64,000 nucleotides of DNA from Desulfopila sp. IMCC35008 (GCF_010646885.2 NZ_CP050700.1:656001-720000); one strand, 5' to 3'; counted from the first letter of the stretch, positions 17,377 through 26,854 are shown. Numbers and translations: made by a program. Notes: generated from the sequence alone by a model not told the origin.

Positions 17377-18654
17377 TTGAACAAGACCGTAACCCTGACC
17401 TACGAAGGAAAGCAAATTGAGCTGCCGGTAGTTACTGGAAGTGAAGGAGAGGAGGCTATTGATATTTCAAGGCTGAGAGCCGAAACTGGCTTGATTACTC
17501 TTGATCCCGGCTACGTTAATACCGGAAGTTGTCTGAGTGCCATCACCTTCATGAACGGTGAAAAAGGAATATTACGCTATCGGGGAATACCCGTGGAACA
17601 GCTGGCCGAGCACTCATCATTTAAGGAAACGGCGTACCTGCTTATAAACGGTCATCTTCCCAACCGGGATGAACTGACCCAGTTTTCGGTAATGCTGAAC
17701 GATCATAGCCTTGTTCACACCGACATGAAGGCTTTTTACCAGAACTACCCACGTGCTTCACATCCCATGGGGATCCTGTCTTCCATGGTCAATGCCCTGC
17801 GAAGCTTCTACCCAGCCCTGGATACCGAGGAGCAAATTGACATCGCCATGACCAGGCTGCTGGCCAAGGTGAGGACCATGGCCGCAATGTCCTATAAGAT
17901 TTCAAGGGGGCATGAGCTGGTACTCCCCCGTCCTGATCTGACATTTTGTGAAAACTTTCTCAACATGATGTTTGACACGCCGGTGACACCCTACGAAATA
18001 AAGCGGGAGGTAGTGAACGCCTTAAGGGTTTTCTGGATTCTTCATGCCGACCATGAACAGAATTGTTCGACTTCGTCAGTTCGCATGGTTGGAAGTGCCA
18101 GGGTGAATTTATATGCCGCTATCTCATCCGGTATTGCAGCCCTCTGGGGGCCGCTGCACGGTGGGGCCAATCAGGCAGTGATCGAAATGTTGACCGAAAT
18201 TCAGACCGGTGGAGGCGGTTATAAGAAGGCGATTGAGAGGGCGAAAGACAAGAAGGACCCGTTCCGCCTGATGGGCTTTGGGCATCGCGTTTATAAAACA
18301 TATGATCCGCGGGCCAAGATCATGAAAAAAACCTGCGACGAGTTGCTCGAATCGTTACGGCTTGAGGATCCACTTCTGGATGTGGCTAAAAAGCTTGAGG
18401 AAACAGCCTTAAGTGATCAATACTTCATTGACCATAATCTCTATCCGAATGTTGATTTCTACAGCGGTATTGTTTTAAGGGCGATTGGTATACCCACAAA
18501 TATGTTCACCGTAATGTTTGCCCTGGGACGGTTGCCTGGCTGGATCGCACAGTGGAAGGAAAGCAAGGATGATCCTAACTGGAAGATTGCCCGTCCCCGC
18601 CAAATTTATAACGGTGAGACGGAATATGCTTATGTCCCAATACACGCTCGCTAA
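17377..18654 (+). CDS. gltA: Citrate synthase (type II)
   Basis: Condenses acetyl-CoA and oxaloacetate to citrate. The 425-aa protein has the N-terminal beta domain of hexameric type II enzymes and the catalytic residues: first histidine region in WGPLHGGANQA, second in FGHRVYKTYDPRA, and aspartate in NVDFYSG. The start is TTG at 17377, directly after AAAGGAGGTATT; no ATG occurs before residue 59. An (Fe-S) protein gene follows closely. In sulfate reducers this enzyme can work in an oxidative or biosynthetic TCA route. Confidence 0.95.
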   Translation: MNKTVTLTYEGKQIELPVVTGSEGEEAIDISRLRAETGLITLDPGYVNTGSCLSAITFMNGEKGILRYRGIPVEQLAEHSSFKETAYLLINGHLPNRDELTQFSVMLNDHSLVHTDMKAFYQNYPRASHPMGILSSMVNALRSFYPALDTEEQIDIAMTRLLAKVRTMAAMSYKISRGHELVLPRPDLTFCENFLNMMFDTPVTPYEIKREVVNALRVFWILHADHEQNCSTSSVRMVGSARVNLYAAISSGIAALWGPLHGGANQAVIEMLTEIQTGGGGYKKAIERAKDKKDPFRLMGFGHRVYKTYDPRAKIMKKTCDELLESLRLEDPLLDVAKKLEETALSDQYFIDHNLYPNVDFYSGIVLRAIGIPTNMFTVMFALGRLPGWIAQWKESKDDPNWKIARPRQIYNGETEYAYVPIHAR

Positions 18655-18710
18655 TCCGGTTGCTTCATATTTCGTTGCCTGTTCGTAACGTGAATCGGTC
18701 AAGTAATGTA

Positions 18711-19853
18711 ATGTTACCGTCGCCAGCTCAGAACTGTGGTGGCGATATGGGGAGTGCGCTTGGGAAAGCTGCTACTCATATCGCTGCCGCTTGCAATGAA
18801 TGCGGAGCCTGCGTTCGTTCATGTGCTTTTCTGCAAGTGTATGGGACTCCGAAGGTAATTGCCGAAAGATTGGTAAAAGAAGACGGTCGAGGACGATTGA
18901 CAGCATTTGAATGCAGCCTGTGCGATCTCTGCGGAGCAGTTTGTCCCGAGGAACTTTCTCCTGTGGGTATGTTTATAGCAATGCGGCGAGATGCGCAGCG
19001 GGCAGGAGAAGTCGACCAACAAAAGCATGCTATGCTGCTTGGTTATGAAAAGAGGGGCAACTCCCGGCTTTTTTCCTGGTACGGTTTGCCAAGGGGCTGT
19101 GATACTGTCTTTTTCCCCGGCTGCACCTTTCCCGGGACCAGATTGCAAACGGCATGGGCACTTTTTAATTATATCAGGGAGCATGTCCCCCAGGCTGGGG
19201 TGGTACTTGATTGTTGTAACAAGCCATCGCACGATCTGGGCAGGCACGAGCAGTTCCGGGAACAATTTGCAGAGATGAACCGGTCTTTGGTGGAAAGTGG
19301 TGTTCGTACGGTTCTGGTGACATGCCCTAACTGCCTGAAGGTCTTCAAGCAGTATGGTCAGGGTCTTGATACGATAACCGTCTACCAATTCATGGCGCAG
19401 CATGGACTGCCCGCCACCCCCAAAGTGGAGGGGAGTTGCGTAATACATGATCCGTGCCCGACACGTAGAGAGAGTGATGTCCACGTTGCCATCCGCAAAC
19501 TGGTCGGAGCAAAGGGCATTGAAGTGGAGGAGCAAAAAGGCAAACCTGCCAGGACGCTTTGCTGCGGTGAAGGGGGAGCCGTGGGGTTTGTTCGTCCGGA
19601 GTTTTCCAGAGTCTGGTCCAAAATGAGGGTGGAGCAGGCAAAAGGTAAGAAGATAGTGTCCTATTGCGCCGGCTGTGTGCGCTTTCTATCACCTTACGCA
19701 TCCGTCTGGCATATACTCGATTTGATCTTTTTCCCTGTTGCTGTCACTCAGGGCCGGTTCAGGGTGGCAAAAGGACCGTTTACATATATCAAGAGGCTCG
19801 TGTTTAAATGGAAACTTCGGCGCCTTCTCGATGTGGAGGATTGGCGTGGCTGA
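18711..19853 (+). CDS. HdrD/GlpC-like (Fe-S)-binding protein with CCG domains
   Basis: Electron-transfer protein of about 380 aa. The N-terminus has two [4Fe-4S] motifs, CNECGACVRSC and CSLCDLCGAVC. Two cysteine-rich CCG-type domains follow: FFPGCT and DCCNKP, then HDPCPTR, LCCGEGG and SYCAGC. This order occurs in heterodisulfide reductase HdrD, GlpC and lactate-oxidation subunits. A partner flavoprotein gene is not adjacent. The frame is open from TTG at 18660, 6 bp after citrate synthase; ATG at 18711 or 18747 are alternative starts. The C-terminus has a basic, hydrophobic tail that may contact the membrane. The redox partners are unknown. Confidence 0.85.
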   Translation: MLPSPAQNCGGDMGSALGKAATHIAAACNECGACVRSCAFLQVYGTPKVIAERLVKEDGRGRLTAFECSLCDLCGAVCPEELSPVGMFIAMRRDAQRAGEVDQQKHAMLLGYEKRGNSRLFSWYGLPRGCDTVFFPGCTFPGTRLQTAWALFNYIREHVPQAGVVLDCCNKPSHDLGRHEQFREQFAEMNRSLVESGVRTVLVTCPNCLKVFKQYGQGLDTITVYQFMAQHGLPATPKVEGSCVIHDPCPTRRESDVHVAIRKLVGAKGIEVEEQKGKPARTLCCGEGGAVGFVRPEFSRVWSKMRVEQAKGKKIVSYCAGCVRFLSPYASVWHILDLIFFPVAVTQGRFRVAKGPFTYIKRLVFKWKLRRLLDVEDWRG

Positions 19854-20016
19854 TCTGAATACCACACGAATCTGTTTCCTCATCTGAGGATGCAAGATGC
19901 TTTCGTACGTATTCTTCCCTGAAGTAAAATAGAACCCTGCTCAAATAAACCATGTATCCTGTGGATAAAGTGATTATTAATACATCATCACCTGAAACAC
20001 ATAAGCTTAAGGAAAG

Positions 20017-20811
20017 ATGAAGGACTATTATCAGATACTTGGTGTTACCCCGGAATCCGGTGAAGATGATATTCGCAAAAGTTATCGAAAACTTGCAATG
20101 CAGTATCATCCGGACAAAAATCCCGATTCACCTGAAGCTGAAGAAAAATTTAAGGAAATCGCCGAGGCCTATGGGGTTTTGACCGACCCGGTAAAAAGAA
20201 GTCAGTATGACACGGCCAGGAGAACCGGGGCCACTTTTAACACCCATAGTGGGGCCGATGGTGGTTTTAATTACTCCCAGGAAGATATCCTCAAGGATCT
20301 TTTCCAGGACCCTCGTTTCCAGCAGATGTTCCAGGGGGTGTTGCGGGAATTTGCACGTAAAGGATTTCGGGCCAACCAGTCCTTTATCAAGCAGAGTTTT
20401 TTTGGCGGGAAAGGTGGCATACTTTTCGGTGGTCTGTTTTTTTTCGGCTCCCTTGCCGGACCTGCCCTTATGAAATCGGCGAAGGCAAAACTCCCTGAAG
20501 GGAAAGGCTTGCTGAAATCCCTGGGCAGCGCCGTTGGCTCATTGCTTGGAGAAAAGGGAGGCAATGCACCTGTCAGTCAACCCAACACGAATGCAGCAGC
20601 GGATACAACCTATACAACATATCTTACTTCCGATGAGTTTCGGTTGGGGAAATTGGTCCGTATTGTCACTAATGGTCCCGACGGCCCTGAAAAACTACAG
20701 ATAAAGATTCCACCTGAAAGCAGGGCGGGGCAGAAACTGCGGTTGCGGGGTAAGGGGATGCCTGGCCCGGATGGGCGTGGCGATCTGTTCCTTGAGCTGC
20801 TGGAGAGATAA
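20017..20811 (+). CDS. DnaJ-domain co-chaperone-like protein
   Basis: 264-aa J-domain protein. The J domain occupies residues 1-70 with HPD at 31-33 in [10 protein letters not shown], so it should stimulate an Hsp70 ATPase. A middle region rich in Phe and Gly ([17 protein letters not shown], about 130-150) may associate with membrane or lipid. The last 45 residues resemble the C-terminal substrate domain of DnaJ/CbpA ([21 protein letters not shown]). It lacks the zinc finger of true DnaJ. It stands alone, with a probable terminator hairpin about 105 bp downstream. Confidence 0.85.
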   Translation: MKDYYQILGVTPESGEDDIRKSYRKLAMQYHPDKNPDSPEAEEKFKEIAEAYGVLTDPVKRSQYDTARRTGATFNTHSGADGGFNYSQEDILKDLFQDPRFQQMFQGVLREFARKGFRANQSFIKQSFFGGKGGILFGGLFFFGSLAGPALMKSAKAKLPEGKGLLKSLGSAVGSLLGEKGGNAPVSQPNTNAAADTTYTTYLTSDEFRLGKLVRIVTNGPDGPEKLQIKIPPESRAGQKLRLRGKGMPGPDGRGDLFLELLER

Positions 20812-20916
20812 CATCTACCTGGAAGTCCATTCTTTTTTTTAAAAAAAACCATAAAATTTCGCGCGCTGAAAATGTTTTCATATTAGTGGGATAGACTGCA
20901 CTTTTTCTGCCCTGAA

Positions 20917-20940
20917 AGCCCTTCTTTTGCCTGGAGGGCT
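20917..20940 (+). terminator. Possible hairpin terminator after the J-domain gene
   Basis: AGCCCT and AGGGCT pair over a 12-base loop; ATGTTTTAC follows. The stem is short and the T-run poor, so a structural role other than termination is possible. Confidence 0.3.
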
Positions 20941-21063
20941 ATGTTTTACAATACTTTCTGTGTGCCCTGTAAGGAAAAAGTGAGGGTCAGGATGCTATGC
21001 TGACTCTAACAGATCGGGGGATCGGACTATTATATTTCATTTAATTTTCCTGGGAGGGTAAAA

Positions 21064-21240
21064 ATGAACTGGCTAGCTGAATCAATCGTCGTATTGTGGT
21101 TTCTTCCTGTTGTACTCTTTATCGTTCTGCCGTTGGCACTCATGGCCTGTCATCTTGGATTGGTGGCCCTGAAGGGGATGTTTGGGCGAAAAGGCAATGA
21201 GGGTATTCTGATGGTGAAAGACATGGGAGCCGGTGCTTAG
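21064..21240 (+). CDS. Small single-pass membrane protein
   Basis: A 58-residue protein with one long hydrophobic helix (about residues 7-36, ending in a small CHLGLVALKG segment) and a short basic then neutral tail. The start is well supported: CTGGGAGGG lies five bases before the ATG. It is followed 39 bp later by another small gene on the same strand, so the two may form an operon. I do not recognise the family. The helix could make it a small regulator or subunit of a membrane complex. Confidence 0.65.
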   Translation: MNWLAESIVVLWFLPVVLFIVLPLALMACHLGLVALKGMFGRKGNEGILMVKDMGAGA

Positions 21241-21279
21241 GTAGAGTCGAACGTTTTTATTCGTAATCGGAGTTGTATT

Positions 21280-21522
21280 ATGAAAAAGGAAATTATCGGC
21301 GTCTTCAAGGCGACAAACGGCACGAGAAGAAAGCATCTCGTTTATATAAGTCAGGAGATAAGCGTAAACAGGCAAAAGGTTATTACCGGCGCCCGCAAAA
21401 CATTCCATCTCGATTCATTTGACGGAGAAGAGGTTCGTTCTACAGTGGATCCGGATATTTTTCTTCGGGCCGACGGAACAACACTCAAGAAAACCGGCAG
21501 AATTACTGAAAATGGTACCTGA
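21280..21522 (+). CDS. Small basic hypothetical protein
   Basis: 80 aa, rich in Lys, Arg and Thr, with alternating hydrophobic residues suggesting a small beta fold (EIIGVFKATNG, HLVYISQEISV). No signal peptide and no known motif. The ribosome-binding site is weak. It follows the small membrane protein gene and ends 10 bp before a perfect 10-bp hairpin. I do not recognise it. Confidence 0.55.
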   Translation: MKKEIIGVFKATNGTRRKHLVYISQEISVNRQKVITGARKTFHLDSFDGEEVRSTVDPDIFLRADGTTLKKTGRITENGT

Positions 21523-21531
21523 TCCAAGGAA

Positions 21532-21564
21532 ATCATGCAGGTGAGATCTCATTGCCTGCATGAT
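21532..21564 (+). terminator. Perfect 10-bp hairpin downstream of the two small genes
   Basis: ATCATGCAGG at 21532-21541 pairs with CCTGCATGAT at 21555-21564 over a 13-base loop. The T-rich stretch (CCTTTTCTTTCC) starts only 14 bases later, so termination may need a factor. Confidence 0.45.
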
Positions 21565-21746
21565 AGACAAGAGTCGTGTCCTTTTCTTTCCTAACTCTCC
21601 TCTCCCTACCGCATTATTCTTTACTCCTGTAATAAAAAGAGTTGCATATAGTTGATGTAAACGTCATAATTTCTAGATGTTATGTCTTTACGGGCAAGGG
21701 CGTAGTTGTTCATCGGTAGGAGGTTGGTAACCGGTTCCTTACTGCT

Positions 21747-22916
21747 ATGGGGAGTGGAGTGAAGAAAGGATTTGTAACATCCCTTATTCATCCAAGAGGT
21801 CTGGAAAAGGATACGTCCTGGCTTTCCATGCTGACGGTTGTTTGTATCCTGTTCATTCTTTGGTTTGGCTTGCGCCCAAAATACTGGCCGGAGGAGAACA
21901 AGGTCCGTTGGCTTCCCAACTTGCATGCCATCCATTTTGAACCACCGGCCATAGCCTTTGTGGATAGGTTCACGTTTGGTTCGGACAGCGAATTCACCGG
22001 GGAGTTCACTTTGCATTTAGCGGTGACGGCTTCGACCCTGCAGAAAAAAGGGTTTCGCCCTCTCCTGATGCTGCATGATGGTAACGACAGTTCACAACTG
22101 GCGATTTGGCATTGGGGGGGATCCGTTATCATCATGAATGGTGATGACTATGATTTTTCCAGACGATTACCGAGAATATCCGTACCTGATGTGCTACATG
22201 TTGGAAAGATCAGTTTTCTGACACTCTCGTCGGGATCATCCGGTACGCAATTCTATATCGATGGTCAGCAAGCGAGAGAGACGGACGGCTGGAGATTACA
22301 GATTCCAGAAGCAAAGGAAAACCTGAGGCTGATCCTGGGCAATTCGGTCTATGGGAGACATAGTTGGTATGGTGAGTTTCACGGACTGGCACTTTATGGC
22401 CGATCCCTGTCTGCCAATGAAGTAGAAAAACAGTATTTGAAATGGCGGCAGACGTCATCGCTGGAAGGTCTGGATTCATCGCAACTGAAACTTCTATACA
22501 ACTTCACTAAGGGAAAGGGACGGGAGGTTACCGATATGTCCGGTACCGGTAATAGTCTGCTTATCCCCGAGAGACCTGTGATTCTGAAAAAAACCTTTTT
22601 GTCGATGCCACACAAGGAGATTCACTCCCAGTCCTATTGGCTTGATGCTTTCTTCAATGTCGTGGGTTTTATCCCTTTAGGGGCTCTTGTATTTGCCTGC
22701 TTCCGTTATATAACAGGTCTGCGGGTACGTTCAGCTGCGGGCGTTTCCCTGGGACTCTGTTTCGGTTTGAGCCTCTTTATGGAATTACTCCAGGGGTGGC
22801 TGCCGGGAAGGGATTCAAGCATGCAGGATTTGGTGCTGAATAGCCTCGGAGGGTTTATGGGAATTCTCCTCGCCAGTTTCCTGGTACAGTTATTCCGTTT
22901 CAGGCAGCCTTCCTGA
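21747..22916 (+). CDS. LamG-like plus VanZ-like membrane protein
   Basis: 389 aa. One helix near residues 26-41 is followed by an exported region of about 220 residues resembling a laminin-G/concanavalin sandwich (FTLHLAVTAS, QLAIWHWGG, QFYIDGQQA, LYGRSLSANEVEKQYL). The C-terminal 110 residues have four helices of VanZ type, with FNVVGFIPLGALVF and the ELLQGWLPGRDSSMQDLVLNS signature. VanZ confers teicoplanin resistance in enterococci, but most family members have no known role. The fusion suggests recognition of an extracytoplasmic glycan. The gene overlaps the convergent regulator gene by 17 bp. Confidence 0.8.
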   Translation: MGSGVKKGFVTSLIHPRGLEKDTSWLSMLTVVCILFILWFGLRPKYWPEENKVRWLPNLHAIHFEPPAIAFVDRFTFGSDSEFTGEFTLHLAVTASTLQKKGFRPLLMLHDGNDSSQLAIWHWGGSVIIMNGDDYDFSRRLPRISVPDVLHVGKISFLTLSSGSSGTQFYIDGQQARETDGWRLQIPEAKENLRLILGNSVYGRHSWYGEFHGLALYGRSLSANEVEKQYLKWRQTSSLEGLDSSQLKLLYNFTKGKGREVTDMSGTGNSLLIPERPVILKKTFLSMPHKEIHSQSYWLDAFFNVVGFIPLGALVFACFRYITGLRVRSAAGVSLGLCFGLSLFMELLQGWLPGRDSSMQDLVLNSLGGFMGILLASFLVQLFRFRQPS

Positions 22917-23901
22917 AGTGGCTGGGAGAAAGACCGGTCCAGCGTTTAAAGGAGCGGGAAAATGTGCTGAGTTCTGCAAAACCCAAAAGAAAAGCGACCT
23001 CTGTCAGGTCAAGATTTTTATTGTTGACGTAACCGATCGCCAAATCTTTTCGGGTTTCATTCAAAAGCTGAAGAAAAGAAGAGTTTTCCTGTTGCAGCAT
23101 ACGCTGTAATGTTCTTGTACTGAAAGCCAGTTCAGAGGCAACATTCTCCAGTGTTGCATTGCCGGATGGCAGGTGCTCGGCAATACGTTTTTTCACCTTG
23201 GTTTTCAGCGTATGTCTATCCAGGGAGTCCACATAACGGATCATCATCTGTTCCCCAAAATCGGCCAGTTCCTCGTTATCGCCCGGCAGGGATTTGTCTA
23301 CCAGTTCCAAAGGCAGACGCAGGGTGCTGAACTCGCTGTTAAAGACGATATGTGAACGGAAAAATTCATAATACCTGCCGCTGCAGACCGGTTTTGAGTG
23401 AACAATATCCACTGAGGCCGGCGATAATTCCTTTTGGTAATTCACCCGGAGAACACTCATTATCCAGGCCAGGGCGGCGTCTTCACGGGAAGGAGGCGCA
23501 CCCGTGTCAGGTCCGAAGGTGAGGGTCAGGTTCAGTGTCCCCCTATGTTTATCTTCTTCCAGGCGCCCGAATGGAGAATCGGAGATGACCTGGTGGAAAC
23601 GAATCAGCCTTTCCAGGGTGATACGTAGGCTTTTACTGACAAGCATGGCATAACCGAGGGCACCGAAATTAGATGGATGCCAGTTATCGGCAACACGCAA
23701 GCCAAAGCAGGGGTCAGGTATTCGTTTGGCCGCTTCCCTCCAGAGCAGGTTGATTTTATGCAGGGCGCACCTGGCGCCTTGTTGGTGCATAAGTGCCGGA
23801 TCAAGATGGGCGCAGCGGAATATTTCTTCTGCGTCTTGGCCATAAAATTCCAGAACATTCCAGATAGGCAGCTGGGCGCTAGCAAGTTTGGTGAGATACA
23901 T
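22900..23901 (-). CDS. AraC family regulator, OruR/arabinose-binding type
   Basis: 333-aa regulator. The N-terminal ~190 residues resemble the ligand domain of OruR/ArgR-like AraC proteins, with the CFGLRVADNWHPSNFGALGYAML region. The C-terminal ~85 residues hold two HTH motifs (ATLENVASELAFSTRTLQRML and LTEVAFLLGFAELSTFSRSF) and end WTGLSPSHFRK. It converges with the VanZ-like gene. The target and effector are unknown. Its neighbours do not suggest a catabolic operon. Confidence 0.9.
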   Translation of the reverse strand: MYLTKLASAQLPIWNVLEFYGQDAEEIFRCAHLDPALMHQQGARCALHKINLLWREAAKRIPDPCFGLRVADNWHPSNFGALGYAMLVSKSLRITLERLIRFHQVISDSPFGRLEEDKHRGTLNLTLTFGPDTGAPPSREDAALAWIMSVLRVNYQKELSPASVDIVHSKPVCSGRYYEFFRSHIVFNSEFSTLRLPLELVDKSLPGDNEELADFGEQMMIRYVDSLDRHTLKTKVKKRIAEHLPSGNATLENVASELAFSTRTLQRMLQQENSSFLQLLNETRKDLAIGYVNNKNLDLTEVAFLLGFAELSTFSRSFKRWTGLSPSHFRKAA

Positions 23902-24094
23902 TTTTCTCCTTCATTATCTGGTGTTTCTGCCAGTGTAGTATGTTTCCGGCGTAAACTGCAAATTATTTGGCGCTTGCGGGCAAACGGATAGTTCTAAAAT
24001 GCCGATAGTACATTGAGAAACCATTGAAACCAGATTTCTCATAAACATTGTGTCAATTTGGGATTAATCCACTTAGAAAAAGGAGCCTGGCATT

Positions 24095-24478
24095 ATGAAA
24101 CGGAAAGAATCGGCAGCCGCCTATAAAGGTCAGGGGAAGAGGAGCAGGAGTCACGTCGAGATCTTCCATTTAGAAGTGTCGCAATCCAAGGAAAAGATAG
24201 AAACAATTATGCTTTATGGATTCGTTCACAGTCGCCTGGGGCAGGTTGTCGGCTTTACCCTATCCTGCACTGTACACTGGCAGACAGACGCCTATTGCCT
24301 CGATTCTGATGATGAGCAAGCACAGAGATATTTCAGTAACCTTGTGGCAAGACATACTGAAGCAGAACTCTTCATCCCTGATGCAGCAATCGATGTGATA
24401 TTCTCTGATCCTGAACTTAATGAACCGATTGGTTTCGGTTCTGGCTATCTGAAAATACAGGGGAGTTTGCTGAATTAA
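24095..24478 (+). CDS. Hypothetical protein
   Basis: 127 aa, soluble, not recognised. The first 20 residues are basic; the rest alternates strands and acidic loops (YCLDSDDEQAQRYFSNL, IDVIFSDPELNEPIGFG). AAAAAGGAG lies nine bases before the ATG. It stands alone between the OruR-like regulator, which is divergent, and a decayed kinase fragment that starts 4 bp after its stop. Confidence 0.65.
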   Translation: MKRKESAAAYKGQGKRSRSHVEIFHLEVSQSKEKIETIMLYGFVHSRLGQVVGFTLSCTVHWQTDAYCLDSDDEQAQRYFSNLVARHTEAELFIPDAAIDVIFSDPELNEPIGFGSGYLKIQGSLLN

Positions 24479-24481
24479 TGG

Positions 24482-24961
24482 ACGTGCAAATTGTATATCC
24501 AGTTCTTGCTCATGGAAATATCTGCGGGCATAAACGAAGAAGCGATCCCACTCAAATCTTTATCCTCATCTTCCGGTCCTTCAAGATATGGAGAACAACA
24601 GTATAGATATAGAAGAGAATCTGCCACGCGGGACAGAAACCGTAATGCTGGTTGATGATGAGAATGAGCTGGTTGAGGCCAGCAGGTTCTCAGTTCTCTT
24701 GGCGATACAGCTGAGGCCTTTAATACGAGGTCCGACAGGTTTGACCTGGTCATGACAAAAATGACAATGCCCAGGATGGGAGGTGACAGATGAGCAGTTC
24801 AGCTTATGTCCGTGCGACCTGATATGCCGGTAATCATTGATACAGGGTATTCAGAAAAATTTTCGGAGCAGGAGGCGATAACGCTTGGTGTGAAAAGTTT
24901 TATGTATAAACCAGTCGATATCGCCACACTGGCTGCAACAATCAGGGAAGTACTTGATTGA
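24482..24961 (+). pseudogene. Decayed 3' end of a hybrid histidine kinase (receiver domain)
   Basis: Pieces in different frames add up to the end of a hybrid kinase. VQIVYPVLAH near 24484 resembles the FxVYLPV end of an ATPase domain. From ATG at 24588 come RGTETVMLVDDENELVEASR, then after a frameshift DRFDLVMTKMTMPRMGGDR with an in-frame TGA, then MPVIIDTGYSEKFSEQEA and FMYKPVDIATLAATIREVLD. The phosphoacceptor position reads MTKM where functional receivers have D. No complete frame exists, so it is a remnant. Confidence 0.75.
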
Positions 24962-24976
24962 ATCTTTTCTCGATTA

Positions 24977-25867
24977 CTAAATTCCAGGATAGATGATCTC
25001 TATCCATCGGCTCCCTTTAAAGAGTCCGTCCCCCCATTCCTCTTCAAGATCGGCCAACGGGTTTTCCTCGGCAGCATCCTTGGCGCTGTAACCATCGGCT
25101 TTTAGAACCCTCAATCGGTCATAGGCCGTCTGCAACATCTTTTGATACTGTCGAAGCTGGTTCTTATCGGCCAGCGGGCCATGGCCAGGAATAATCCTGG
25201 TGTTGTCATCGGAGAGTGACATCAGCTCTTCAACGCCACGGATCATACCTTTGAGTGAACCACCGTGGTGTACATCTATAAAGGGATAAAAGCCGTTAAA
25301 GAAGAGATCTCCGGCGTGGATAATATTTGCATTTTCAAAAATAATAAAACTGTCACCGTCTGTATGGGCGTGTCCGACATGAATGGCGGCGACTGTCTCG
25401 CCGTTAATGTGAAAGCTGATACCTTCAGAAAATGTTACCACAGGTAATCCAGGAGCCTGTGTTGGTTCGAGTTGTGCCTCGAACGGTTCGAGGTAGGAGC
25501 CGGTTACCAGTCTTTCCCTGACGTTGTCATGGGAAAAGATGAGGGTACCGCCTTGGCCAATATTTTCATTACCACCCGTGTGATCGGCATGATAGTGGGT
25601 ATTTATAAGAAAGCGTGGGTGTGTGCCACCTAACGACTTGATTGTTTTGACCATCGATTCTGTCATGGGAGCGAAATTGTCATCTATCAAAAACGTTCCG
25701 TCATCCCCCATGAAAACACCTACGTTCCCACCCTTCCCGGATAACATGTAGATTTGGCTGGTTACTTGGGTTGGGGCAAGTTTTCCTTCATCGGCCATAA
25801 GGGTATAGGCCGAAATGAAAAAACAAATTACGACCAGGCAGAGTATGCATATCCGTTTGTTTGTCAT
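24977..25867 (-). CDS. Exported metallo-beta-lactamase-fold hydrolase
   Basis: 296-aa protein with a signal peptide (residues 1-25, ending LMADEG). The zinc-binding motif is HYHADH at 91-96. A further histidine lies in HVGHAHTDGD, an aspartate in HAGDLFF and the last histidine in IPGHGPL. The pattern is that of periplasmic MBL-fold enzymes, often annotated as cyclase or quinoprotein-relay hydrolases. It is convergent with the decayed kinase fragment (15 bp apart). The substrate is unknown; antibiotic resistance is not implied. Confidence 0.87.
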   Translation of the reverse strand: MTNKRICILCLVVICFFISAYTLMADEGKLAPTQVTSQIYMLSGKGGNVGVFMGDDGTFLIDDNFAPMTESMVKTIKSLGGTHPRFLINTHYHADHTGGNENIGQGGTLIFSHDNVRERLVTGSYLEPFEAQLEPTQAPGLPVVTFSEGISFHINGETVAAIHVGHAHTDGDSFIIFENANIIHAGDLFFNGFYPFIDVHHGGSLKGMIRGVEELMSLSDDNTRIIPGHGPLADKNQLRQYQKMLQTAYDRLRVLKADGYSAKDAAEENPLADLEEEWGDGLFKGSRWIEIIYPGI

Positions 25868-26012
25868 GTCTTGTCCTCTGATACGTTGGTTGTTGAAGTG
25901 GATCTGTATTCAAATATCTTCTCAATACATCCTAACCTTTGTTATCCTTAGAGAGGATGTCAATGTTCCGGTGTAACTGTGTCTATCAATGGAAGCTTAG
26001 AGAGGATAACGT

Positions 26013-26762
26013 ATGAAATTTTCACCTTGCCTGGATATCTTTTTTGATGACAGACCCTTTGGCGAGCGAATAAAAGCGGTCAGCTCTCTTGGTTATGAGC
26101 AATTTGAATTCTGGAGCTGGTGGGATAAGGATATGGATGAAATTGCAGATCTCAGCCAGGAGCTCAAGATAGGGGTTGCGGCATACTGCACACGCTTTGT
26201 CTCACTTGTCGACCCTCCCAGGCGGAGTGAGTACCTTGAAGGGCTGGCTGAATCGATCGAAAATGCCTGGAAAACCAATACCAGGATACTCATTTCGCAA
26301 GTCGGGGATGAGCTACCCGGCACTGCGAGGCAAGACCAGCTCGATACTCTGGCAGAAGGTTTGAAGGAGGCGGCAGGTATGCTGGCGGGGACAGACATTG
26401 TTTTGGCCATCGAACCGCTTAATACCTATTACGACCACAAAGGATATTTCCTCTCCTTATCGGCAGAGGCGGTCAGGGTGCTGAAACAGGTTGATTCCAC
26501 AAACGTAAAAATGTTGTTTGATGTCTATCACCAGCAGATAATGGAAGGGGATCTGGTGAACAATATTCGCCGGTATATTGACCATATTGCCCATTTTCAT
26601 ATAGCGGATGTACCGGGGCGGCATGAAATCGGTACCGGGGAAATCAATTATCCTAACGTGCTGGCTGCAATCAGGGAGAGTGGATATGAAGGCTGCATAG
26701 GGTTGGAATTCTTCCCTACAGCTCGTGATCATGAGGAAGTGCTGGCCAAACAGATTATTTAA
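26013..26762 (+). CDS. Hydroxypyruvate isomerase-like TIM-barrel protein
   Basis: 249 aa, family of Hyi and related keto-sugar isomerases. Putative metal and catalytic residues are E in LAIEPLNTYYDHKGYFLS, D in MLFDVYHQQ, H in AHFHIADVPGRHE and E in GLEFFP. A single-gene transcript is likely: the MBL-fold gene is divergent, and a symmetric terminator follows. It may interconvert hydroxypyruvate and tartronate semialdehyde or act on a related sugar. The last residues are slightly shorter than in typical members (about 258 aa). Confidence 0.85.
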   Translation: MKFSPCLDIFFDDRPFGERIKAVSSLGYEQFEFWSWWDKDMDEIADLSQELKIGVAAYCTRFVSLVDPPRRSEYLEGLAESIENAWKTNTRILISQVGDELPGTARQDQLDTLAEGLKEAAGMLAGTDIVLAIEPLNTYYDHKGYFLSLSAEAVRVLKQVDSTNVKMLFDVYHQQIMEGDLVNNIRRYIDHIAHFHIADVPGRHEIGTGEINYPNVLAAIRESGYEGCIGLEFFPTARDHEEVLAKQII

Positions 26763-26793
26763 GATGCTCTGGAAAATGGCCGGAAATGAAAAA

Positions 26794-26819
26794 GGGTACA
26801 GGAGAGAGAACCTGTACCC
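26794..26819. terminator. Bidirectional terminator between convergent genes
   Basis: GGGTACAGG and CCTGTACCC pair over an eight-base loop between the ends of the isomerase-like gene and the VWA-OmpA gene. A-rich bases precede it and a T-rich stretch follows loosely, so it can serve both strands. Confidence 0.65.
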
Positions 26820-26854
26820 TGCTATTTATCGGGCTCTGGCTTTTAGGGTTCCCT

